Shown in pieces: positions 10,046 to 17,085 of a stretch of DNA of 64,000 bases. A model generated the notes under the pieces. That model searched no databases, was not told the DNA's origin, and saw only the letters and a list, made by a program, of their open reading frames with translations. Origin of the DNA: Verrucomicrobia bacterium LW23 (GTDB lineage Bacteria > Verrucomicrobiota > Verrucomicrobiia > Methylacidiphilales > UBA1321); assembly GCA_003054695.1 (NCBI GenBank), contig QAZA01000045.1, positions 372,001 to 436,000 of the forward strand, written 5' to 3'. Made by a program: the position numbers and the translations under genes. Numbering within the stretch: the stretch's first letter is position 1; the number at the start of each line of letters is the position of its first letter.

Positions 10046-10402
10046 TCCTGAATCAGAAGTAAATATCATAAGTTCCGTTCCGCCCCTTTGTGTCTTCGTG
10101 TCTTTGTGGTTAATGTTCCCCCTCCTCTCTGCTTCTCTGCGAAAATGGGAATGGGGATGATTTAGCCACGAAGCCACGAAGCCACGAAGCCACGAAGCCA
10201 CGAAGCCACGAAGCCACGAAGCCACGAAGCCACGAAGCCACGAAGCCACGAAGCCACGAAGACACGAAGACACGAAGACACGAAGACACGAAGACACGAA
10301 GACACGAAGACACGAAGACACGAAGACACGAAGACACAAAGACACAAAGGGGCGGAACGGAGTGGATAGCAAGCTAATGATACGTATTTCTGACTTAGGA
10401 GA
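10046..10402. repeat. Inverted-repeat-bounded element carrying an 8-bp tandem array
   Basis: Left bases 10046-10108 and right bases 10333-10402 are imperfect inverted copies: CCGTTCCGCCCCTTTGTGTC on the left pairs with the GACACAAAGGGGCGGAACGG arrangement on the right, and the outermost parts (TCCTGAATCAGAA against TTCTGACTTAGGA) also pair. Inside lies a tandem array at 10165-10348. The structure looks like a palindromic interspersed repeat whose hairpin tip has expanded by slippage. Confidence 0.8.
10165..10348. repeat. Tandem array, 23 copies of an 8-bp unit
   Basis: The array is exactly 184 bases: twelve copies of GCCACGAA, then nine of GACACGAA, then two of GACACAAA. The ordered block structure, rather than mixed variants, points to recent slippage expansion of each variant. 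Translation of the minus strand gives a repetitive CLRVFVSS peptide that should not be annotated as a gene. Confidence 0.97.
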
Positions 10403-10443
10403 ATAGAGGTTGTCGACATTCATTTCCCTAGGCATAGCGCGCT

Positions 10444-10465
10444 GAGAACGGCTCCCGCCGTTCTC
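10444..10465. repeat. Short palindrome GAGAACGGC/GCCGTTCTC
   Basis: A 9-base stem with a 4-base loop (TCCC). A related copy with a longer, perfect 13-base stem lies at 50958-50987 downstream of secA, and half copies (CCGCCGTTCT) occur near 10505 and 25800. It is probably a small dispersed REP-like family. There is no T-run, so it is not a standard terminator. Confidence 0.6.
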
Positions 10466-10602
10466 GGAGCCTTGTGCTCGGTCGACTGTATTTGCAAACG
10501 CTCCGCTCCGCCGTTCTTGGAGCCTGGCAGATTCGCGACAAACTATCTGGAAAATGCTCTGAATATGTTGGCAATTGGTCTAACGCCTACACTCAATCGG
10601 CG

Positions 10603-13029
10603 CTACTGTTTGCGCGAGTGCGACGACGACGTGGCACCGCGCGTCCTGGCGCTGCCTTTGCCTTGGGGCGCGCTGACGGGCTTTGCTGTGGGGATAGCGC
10701 CGGCGCGCGGAGGATCCAGCGGACGGGCGACCGGGACATCCGCGTTGAGGGGCGGGACGGGCGCCTCGTCCCTGGCGGCAACGCCGCGGCGGATGGGCGG
10801 GGCGTTGTCGATAAACAGGTTGTTGCGCTGCAGGATAACGCCTTGTGCGCGAACGAGATCCACCACGGCAATTTGCATGTCCGCAATCGCGCGCAGTTCC
10901 CGCAGGCGCGCCGCGGTAAGGTCCTGCTGCAATTGCAGGACGACAAAGCTGGTGCTGGCGCCTTCGTTCAGCTTCAGCTGCTCGTCGCGCAGCGTCTCCT
11001 CCGCCAGTTTGCGGGCCACGGCGGCGCTTACGATGCGCTGCTGGTTGCTGGCCGCGCGGCCGGCCGCATTATCTACCTCCACAATAATGTTTTGCTCCAG
11101 CCGCTTCAGTTCCATCAGCGTTTGCTGGCGGCTGGCGTTGCTGGCCATCAGGCGCCCGCGCGCCTCGCGGTTGCCCAGCGGTATCTCCACCGTCACGCCC
11201 ACCTGCCACTGCGGGTTGTCCGTCTGCGCAATGTTGCCTACGGAGGGGCCGTAGTGCCGCGAAAGCCCGCCGTACCCGTAGTCGGCGCGAAAATCAACCT
11301 GCGGGAGCATCCCGTTCTCGTCCTGCCGCACCTGAATGTTCGCGATCTCCGCCTGCTCCAGCCCGCGCTTCAGGTCCATGCGATTGCGCATGGCCAAGGT
11401 AATGCTGCGCTGCAACGGCACCGGCGTAAACGCGTCGGGCGGTATGTCCGTGGGGATGATGCGGAACTTGAGCCACGGCATGATGTCGTTGGTAATCAAG
11501 CGCTTCAGCACGTTCTCCTGGTCGCGGATGGAGCGTTGCACCCGGTAGAGTTCCTCGCGCCGCGCGGCCGCTTCGGCGCTGGCCTGGCTGATATCAATCG
11601 GCGACATCGTGCCGATCTCCACGCGGGCGGCGTTGTCGCGCAGCAGCTGCTCCGCCAGCTCCAGCGATTCGAGGCGGGTTTGCAAGTCGCGGCGGATGTA
11701 GATCAGCTCAAAATAGGCGGCGCACACGTCGCGCACCACCTGCTGCACCTGGTCGTAAAACGTGGCGTCGGCCACGCGCTGGTTGCGGCGCGCAATGCGC
11801 AGCGAGCCCAGGTTCACGTCCGTACCAAAGCCGCGCAGCAAAGGTTGCACCAGCGACAGGCCCGCATAGGAGTTAAAGGTATCATCGCGCTCGCTCGGCG
11901 CGGACTCTCCGCGGCCCGTGGTGGTGTTGGCGGTGACGGTGGCGCCGGTGGCGGTGCGCTGGGTCATCGCCACCTCATAGTTGTCGCGGCGCGAGGTGCT
12001 TTGGCGCTGTTCCTCGCCCGTTACGGTGGGCGCGAAAAAGGCGCTGGTGTCCTCGCCGTGCGTGTAGCTGGCGCTCAGGCGCGGGTCAAATGCGCCGCGC
12101 TCGGTCATCACATTGGCGCGCGCCACTTCGGGGTTCAGGCGCTCGATCCCGATGTCCAGGTTGCTGCGCAGCGCCAGCAAAATGCACTGGCGCAGCGACA
12201 GCGGCAGGGGCGTCCCCTCGTCGTCGCGCGGCGTGGGCGGGATGTTGATTTGCTCCGCGCTGGCACCCGGCGGCACGGCTACGGGACCCACGTTGCGCCC
12301 GGGCACGGAGCTGGGCGTAATGCCCGGCGAGGCGGGCGCGTTGGTGTCGGTAACCGCGGGTACGCTGGGCCGCCCCGGTTCGGGACGCATCTGAAGGTCC
12401 GCCGGGTTGGCGCCCGGCGTGTTGGTAGTACCAGGGTTAAGTAGCGCGGGCAGATTGGTGCCCGGCACGGTGTTGTAACCGGGCAATGGCGGCTGCGCGG
12501 AAGTGTTTGTGGCGCCGCGGTTTGTGGCGGGCGGTAACGGCGGCAATCCCACAGGCGGCGCCCCGGGAAGCATGCGGCGCGAGGCCTCCGAAGGCGGGCG
12601 CCGGCGGCGCGCGGACGGATCATGCGGTGCGACCGGGGTGCTCGCGGGGGCGGCGGTGGGGGATTCCTTCGCTGTTTCGCGCAGGGTGTCGGAGACATTG
12701 GGCGGCGCCTGCGGGCGGCCGGGGCGCGGGCGCTGGGTCTCGTCCGTAGCGCTCTCCCCGGCAGGTGCGGCCGGCGCGTTGGTGGCGGCTGTGTTGGTGG
12801 GCGAGACGGCGCGGACATCGGGCTCCGGGGCGGCCGGGCCGTTGGTGGAGGTCGGCGCGGCGTCCTCGGAGGCGCCGTCGGCCTGCATCTCCTCGGCGGC
12901 TTCCAGGCTCGCCGCTTCGGCGCGCGCTTCCGTTGGGTAAACGGCGGGGTGGGGCCCGTAGGCGGGTGCCGGGGTTTCGGCCCCCAGGGGGAGAATGGCG
13001 GCGCCGGCGATGGCCAGCACGGTAATCAT
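10603..13029 (-). CDS. TolC-family outer-membrane efflux protein with long Pro-rich N-terminal region
   Basis: The C-terminal 480 or so residues contain two outer-membrane efflux (OEP) repeats: a first beginning near LPLSLRQCILLALRSNLDI and a second near LKRGLEQAEIANIQVRQDE, each with the helical and strand pattern of TolC channels. I chose the ATG at 13029 (808 residues) because it gives a normal signal peptide, MITVLAIAGAAILPLGAETP. A GTG at 13170 would add 47 Arg-rich residues before it. Between signal and channel lie roughly 270 residues rich in Pro, Ala, Thr and Asn, unusual for TolC and probably disordered in the periplasm. It converges on the RND gene at 6237-9617, its likely partner. 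The C-terminal tail is also basic and low complexity. Confidence 0.9.
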   Translation of the reverse strand: MITVLAIAGAAILPLGAETPAPAYGPHPAVYPTEARAEAASLEAAEEMQADGASEDAAPTSTNGPAAPEPDVRAVSPTNTAATNAPAAPAGESATDETQRPRPGRPQAPPNVSDTLRETAKESPTAAPASTPVAPHDPSARRRRPPSEASRRMLPGAPPVGLPPLPPATNRGATNTSAQPPLPGYNTVPGTNLPALLNPGTTNTPGANPADLQMRPEPGRPSVPAVTDTNAPASPGITPSSVPGRNVGPVAVPPGASAEQINIPPTPRDDEGTPLPLSLRQCILLALRSNLDIGIERLNPEVARANVMTERGAFDPRLSASYTHGEDTSAFFAPTVTGEEQRQSTSRRDNYEVAMTQRTATGATVTANTTTGRGESAPSERDDTFNSYAGLSLVQPLLRGFGTDVNLGSLRIARRNQRVADATFYDQVQQVVRDVCAAYFELIYIRRDLQTRLESLELAEQLLRDNAARVEIGTMSPIDISQASAEAAARREELYRVQRSIRDQENVLKRLITNDIMPWLKFRIIPTDIPPDAFTPVPLQRSITLAMRNRMDLKRGLEQAEIANIQVRQDENGMLPQVDFRADYGYGGLSRHYGPSVGNIAQTDNPQWQVGVTVEIPLGNREARGRLMASNASRQQTLMELKRLEQNIIVEVDNAAGRAASNQQRIVSAAVARKLAEETLRDEQLKLNEGASTSFVVLQLQQDLTAARLRELRAIADMQIAVVDLVRAQGVILQRNNLFIDNAPPIRRGVAARDEAPVPPLNADVPVARPLDPPRAGAIPTAKPVSAPQGKGSARTRGATSSSHSRKQ

Positions 13030-13315
13030 GGAAATGCCGCCGCGCGCGCGAGTGGCTGTGTGCGACGTCCCGCTGCCTGCAGCCGTGCAGCGCGCAACGA
13101 GGCGCCTGGCACGGCCGCGGCCTTCTCGGCTTCCATGTAAATGGGCAAAAATCATCGTCTGTAAATGCACGGCTGATACGTCCCGCCGCCGGCCTGTCCA
13201 GCCTGAAACTGGTTTAACCCCTGTTTAGCCAAAAGTTGCGGCAAAGGCCAACAATCGATGCATTTAATATTCCGCCCCATTCAAGCGCTGCAGTGACAGA
13301 GCGTAACGCGGGGTT

Positions 13316-14176
13316 TTACTCGGCTGCCTTTCCCCCGTTGCGATAGGCGGTGGGGCGCTGATTATACAGCTTGTAAAAGCGGTTGGAGAAATAGAAAGGA
13401 TCGTCGTAACCCACATCCGCCGCAATTTCGGCAATGCTTAGCGAGGTGAGCCGCAGCAACTGCGCCGCCTGGTTCAGCCGCTGCTGCTCGTGAAACTGCT
13501 GCGGGGTGGTGCCGGTATGTTGGCGAAAGAGCAGGGACAGGCGGGAGACGGAAAGTCCGCATTGCTTCGCAAGTGCCTGCATATGAAAGGGAAGTGTGGC
13601 GTTAGCCGCCAGATACTCCACGGCCTCCTGCACCCGCGAGTCCATACCGCGGCGGGAAACATCGGCGATGACCCAGAGGAGGGCGCGCTCCAGCGCATTT
13701 GCCGCAAACTCCTGGGCGGCGGGCAGGGGCCGGCGCGAGAAATGGACCATGCGCGTCATCGCGCGCGCGAATTCCTGGCGGGCCTCTCCCTCTTCTAGGC
13801 GCTGCAACCGTAAGCCCTTGTCGCTCAGGGGCCAGCGTAGCCACGGGGACCAGTGCGGGCGCGGCATAAAGTGGGCCCACTGCAGCTGCCATGTGGGGAC
13901 GGCCTCGGGTTGCGACGGTGGGGCCGGGGCGGTGCTGTAGTCCTGGAAATCGCGCGGCGCATACAGGAGGGCGTCGCCGGAGGCGGTGTGCATGTGCGAG
14001 CCGTCGGCGGCCACAATCCGGCCCGCGCCGGCCACTGTGTAGATCAGCAGCCAGTCGCCGGATCCCTCCGCCCGGCGCGTGCCGTACCCCGCCTTGCGCA
14101 CAAAGCTGCCGCACCGCAAAATGCCGCTGCGCAGCGAGGGGGAATCGGGGTTGCGCCAAAAGATGTCTTCAGCCAT
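13316..14176 (-). CDS. AraC-family transcriptional regulator
   Basis: 286 residues. The N-terminal half (about 20-150) is a cupin-type sensing domain, and residues about 185-280 form the two helix-turn-helix motifs of the AraC/XylS family (recognisable at MQALAKQCGLSVSRLSLLFR and IAEIAADVGYDDPFYFSNRF). Members usually bind a sugar or other small molecule and activate neighbouring genes. Here the adjacent genes are not sugar genes: TolC-like downstream and a DUF1460 enzyme upstream, both on the same strand. The 285-base gap to the TolC start makes co-transcription unlikely. The effector is unknown. Confidence 0.92.
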   Translation of the reverse strand: MAEDIFWRNPDSPSLRSGILRCGSFVRKAGYGTRRAEGSGDWLLIYTVAGAGRIVAADGSHMHTASGDALLYAPRDFQDYSTAPAPPSQPEAVPTWQLQWAHFMPRPHWSPWLRWPLSDKGLRLQRLEEGEARQEFARAMTRMVHFSRRPLPAAQEFAANALERALLWVIADVSRRGMDSRVQEAVEYLAANATLPFHMQALAKQCGLSVSRLSLLFRQHTGTTPQQFHEQQRLNQAAQLLRLTSLSIAEIAADVGYDDPFYFSNRFYKLYNQRPTAYRNGGKAAE

Positions 14177-14227
14177 GGCGGGATGCGTGAGGCGCCACGT
14201 GGCGGTTGCAACGCCGCCGGGCCCGGG

Positions 14228-15430
14228 CTACGGCGCGGACGCCGGCGGAGCGGTGGGGATGGAGGCGGAGGCGGCCGGGCTGAGGGGGGCGGCCTGCGTG
14301 GTGGTGGTTGGCGGCAGGGGCGCCGAGAGGGGCGGGGCGTCGATGGGGCGGCCCACAATTATGCCGGCGTGGGATTTGAAGGTGGCGAGGTAGTCACTCA
14401 GGCGCACATCTACCAGCACGCGCTTGTGATTTTTGCTGGCGTGCATAAAGCGCAGCACGCCGCGTTCGTCGCGGTAGGCCAGGCCTACGTGCGAGCAGCA
14501 GCTGCCGTCGTATTTGGTGGTGATGCCGATAACGTCGCCGGTGCGGATCTGCTTCTCAATCTTCGCAACGTTCTCTTTGGGAATATGATACGTGGGAATC
14601 TGGCTCACCATCGCCTCCAGCTCGCCCATGGGGCCGACGAGCTGCGGGTTGGCGCGCAGGTAGCGGTAGCTTTTCCACAGCACCGTCATCTCCTTGGCTT
14701 TGCGGTAGATACGCACGCCGCCGAGCTTTTGGGTGGGGTTGGTGATGAGGCCGCGGCGCTCGTTCTCGTAGTACCATTCCTCCAGGTAGTGGAGGCGGCT
14801 GAGGTAGCTGCCGTTGCATACGCCGTTGCGGTAGCGGTCGCGCTCCACCTCGCGCAGAAGATCCTGCGGCGTAATGACCTGGCCATCCTTGTCCTTGATC
14901 AGCCGGGCAATGCCGAGCGTGATCTCGAAGAACGTCCAGCAATCCATCGCGTTCATGTTGACGGACGGCGCTTCGATATGGTCGTCGATCTCCAGGGTGT
15001 AATTGACGTAGGGCGTGCCGCAAATCTCGTAGCCCACCTTGGCAATGCGCTCGTGCAGCGGCAGCGAGGCCCAGCGGCCGGCGCGTGCCTTGGCAATCAC
15101 CTCGTTAAAGCGGTCGATGCCGACAAAAACGGTGTTGAAGGGAAGGGACGACGCGCGCTTTTTGGCGCTGGAGTTCCCGCCTCCCGCCTTCGCCACCGTA
15201 TCCTCCGGCTTCTTCGCCTTGCGCTCGGACTTTTTGGATGTGGTTGTGCCGGAATCGGTTGTGGCGGGAGCCTTCTTTTTCTTCGGCGCGTCGCTATCCG
15301 CCGCGCGTGCGGCGCTGATGAGAACGGGCGATGCGGCAGCAAGTCCGAGGCCAAGGGCCGCGGCCACCGCTACGGAATAGAGATGATGCCTTGCCCAGGC
15401 CAAAGCATTGGTAGAGAAAACGTTGCGCAT
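14228..15430 (-). CDS. Secreted DUF1460 (N-acetylmuramoyl-L-alanine amidase-like) protein
   Basis: 400 residues from the ATG at 15430, chosen because it precedes a hydrophobic signal sequence ending near AARA; the frame extends 22 codons further upstream. After a Lys/Ser-rich linker, residues about 105-375 match the DUF1460 family, which has an NlpC/P60-like cysteine peptidase/amidase fold. The predicted catalytic Cys164 (MDCWTF) and His314 (CSHVGLAYRD) are present, as is the family TPYVNYTLE segment. It probably acts on peptidoglycan in the periplasm. The C-terminal tail is Pro/Ala-rich. Substrate specificity is inferred from the family only. Confidence 0.85.
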   Translation of the reverse strand: MRNVFSTNALAWARHHLYSVAVAAALGLGLAAASPVLISAARAADSDAPKKKKAPATTDSGTTTSKKSERKAKKPEDTVAKAGGGNSSAKKRASSLPFNTVFVGIDRFNEVIAKARAGRWASLPLHERIAKVGYEICGTPYVNYTLEIDDHIEAPSVNMNAMDCWTFFEITLGIARLIKDKDGQVITPQDLLREVERDRYRNGVCNGSYLSRLHYLEEWYYENERRGLITNPTQKLGGVRIYRKAKEMTVLWKSYRYLRANPQLVGPMGELEAMVSQIPTYHIPKENVAKIEKQIRTGDVIGITTKYDGSCCSHVGLAYRDERGVLRFMHASKNHKRVLVDVRLSDYLATFKSHAGIIVGRPIDAPPLSAPLPPTTTTQAAPLSPAASASIPTAPPASAP

Positions 15431-15686
15431 GAAGCAGAGGGATGGGGGTAAGAGAAAGGCATGGCGACAATCCGCCGGCGCGCCAACCCTTGCCAAAGCA
15501 CGCCGCGCAGGAATCTACGCGATTCCCCCGAAAAAGCGAGCGAAGGAATATGGGTTTATGCTTCTTCTCATCCCGCCCCTCCCCCCCCCGGAGCTTGCGC
15601 CCCGGGGGGTGTATGTGTATGTCGCACCGTCTGTGCTTTGGAGAGCGCACGCCTCCACGGCACAGGCCTCGCGGCCTGCAAAGCGC

Positions 15687-16301
15687 TTAGCTTTCCTTGC
15701 GCAGCAGGGCTACCATAACGCCTTGCACAATAAGCTCTTGCGCGGGCAAAATGTTACGGTGGCGGGGGTTTTCTGCTTTGAGGTAGGGTTTGTTGTTCTG
15801 GACGACGTAGCGTTTGAGGGTGGTTTCGCCGTCGACGAGGGCGGCGACGATGGCGCCGTCGAAGGGGGCTTTGAACTCGAGGATGACGATGTCCTTGTCG
15901 AGTATGCCCGCGTTGATCATGCTGTCGCCGCGGACACGGAGCGCAAACGTGCGGATGCCTTTGGGCAGGCCGAGCGACTCGAGGTCGACGCGCACGCAGC
16001 CCTCATCGCTTTGCGTTTGCGGGGAGGAGGGGCCGGCGGGGATGGCACCGTAGATAGGGATGGAGCCAAGCTCGGTGTTGATGTCGTTGGTCAGCCGCAG
16101 GCCGCGGGCGATGCCGGACGTGCGGGTGAGCGCGCCTTTTTGCTCGATAAGGCGCAGGTGCCCGGCGACGGCGGCCACGCTTTTGAAGCCGAAGTGCTTC
16201 TGGATCTCGCGCCGGCTGGGAGGGATGCCCTGCTGCTGGCGATAGTGGGTGATGAAGTCGATGATTTCCTGCTGGCGGGCGGTTAATGCCATGGTGCTCA
16301 T
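15687..16301 (-). CDS. lexA: LexA repressor, SOS response
   Basis: 204 residues, the standard LexA length. An N-terminal winged helix (about 1-70, LTARQQEIIDFI) binds DNA. The C-terminal S24 peptidase domain has the catalytic dyad Ser127 (RGDSMINAG) and Lys163 (TTLKRYV). The self-cleavage bond is likely Ala89-Gly90 in GAIPAGPS. RecA-stimulated autocleavage releases DNA damage genes. A perfect palindrome, AAATGATC-TAAA-GATCATTT, lies 41-60 bases upstream of the start and is a plausible autoregulatory operator. The gene appears monocistronic. Confidence 0.97.
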   Translation of the reverse strand: MSTMALTARQQEIIDFITHYRQQQGIPPSRREIQKHFGFKSVAAVAGHLRLIEQKGALTRTSGIARGLRLTNDINTELGSIPIYGAIPAGPSSPQTQSDEGCVRVDLESLGLPKGIRTFALRVRGDSMINAGILDKDIVILEFKAPFDGAIVAALVDGETTLKRYVVQNNKPYLKAENPRHRNILPAQELIVQGVMVALLRKES

Positions 16302-16341
16302 GGGATTATGGTGATTTAAAAAGGCTAGATGCGCAAGTCGG

Positions 16342-16361
16342 AAATGATCTAAAGATCATTT
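16342..16361. promoter_or_regulatory. Candidate LexA operator
   Basis: A 20-base dyad, AAATGATC TAAA GATCATTT, lies 41 bases upstream of the lexA start codon. LexA normally represses itself from a palindrome in this position, and LexA motifs differ between phyla. No second copy was noticed in the window, so the assignment rests on position and symmetry only. Confidence 0.5.
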
Positions 16362-16569
16362 GAAATGGATGGAGAAACGCCTTGGCCAATGTGTAAGCTA
16401 TTGAGGAACAGCGGGATGCGTGGATCGAAGTGCTCAGTAAAATAGCGCAGATATTTTTACACGCGGGCCTCGTGATCATCTGCTCGAAACAGGGCGCTCA
16501 GCCGCTGAACTTCATTTTCCGCATTTCGCCCCATCGACATGCGGGGGCACTGAGGTTATAATTGCGGCA

Positions 16570-16941
16570 ATGTCCACAAGCCACGCAACCAATGTCCTGG
16601 GCGGTGATCTCCAGTGCTGCTGCAAGCAGCCGATGACCGGGTTTTACCGTGATGGCTTTTGTCACACCGGGCCCCAGGACCGCGGATTGCATGTGGTGTG
16701 CGCGGAGATGACGGAGGCGTTTTTGGAGTATACGCGCTTGCAGGGCAATGACTTATCGACGCCGATTCCGGAGTATCGCTTCCCCGGCCTGCGGCCCGGC
16801 AACCGCTGGTGCGTGTGCGTAACCCGCTGGCAGGAGGCCGCGCGCGCCGGCTGCGCCCCGCCGGTTGTGCTCGAGTCCACACACGTCTCCGCCCTGGAGT
16901 TTGTGACGCTGGAGGAGTTGCAGCGGTACGCGGTTAAGTAG
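16570..16941 (+). CDS. DUF2237 family protein
   Basis: 123 residues covering the whole family: NVLGG near the start, TGFYRDGFCHTGPQDRGLH, GNDLSTPIPEYRFPGL, GNRWCVCVTRWQEA and a C-terminal APPVVLESTH segment. The family is conserved in bacteria and some eukaryotes, has no established biochemical role, and is rich in conserved Cys and His. It is transcribed divergently from lexA across 268 bases that hold the candidate LexA site, so SOS control is possible but unproven. Confidence 0.92.
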   Translation: MSTSHATNVLGGDLQCCCKQPMTGFYRDGFCHTGPQDRGLHVVCAEMTEAFLEYTRLQGNDLSTPIPEYRFPGLRPGNRWCVCVTRWQEAARAGCAPPVVLESTHVSALEFVTLEELQRYAVK

Positions 16942-17085
16942 CGGCGCGCCCTTGGTGGGTGCGCCTTCGCCGGGATTTCTCCCAAAAAGCTCAGATCATT
17001 GGTCTGACTCACTGACGCTTCCCCGTGCAGGGTCCAGGGGGCCATGCATCAGCACGGCCCCCGGCAGAGGCAGGGAGGGGCGGTT

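Noticed and set aside
10165-10348. Possible CRISPR array
   Set aside because: The 8-base units are directly adjacent, with no spacers, and no cas genes are present.
10016-10435. Minus-strand reading frame encoding repeated CLRVFVSS
   Set aside because: It is the translation of the 8-bp tandem array and its flanks; there is no non-repetitive coding sequence and such peptides are common annotation artefacts.
13030-13170. Upstream GTG start for the TolC-type protein
   Set aside because: It would place 47 Arg-rich residues before a normal signal peptide; the ATG at 13029 is more plausible.
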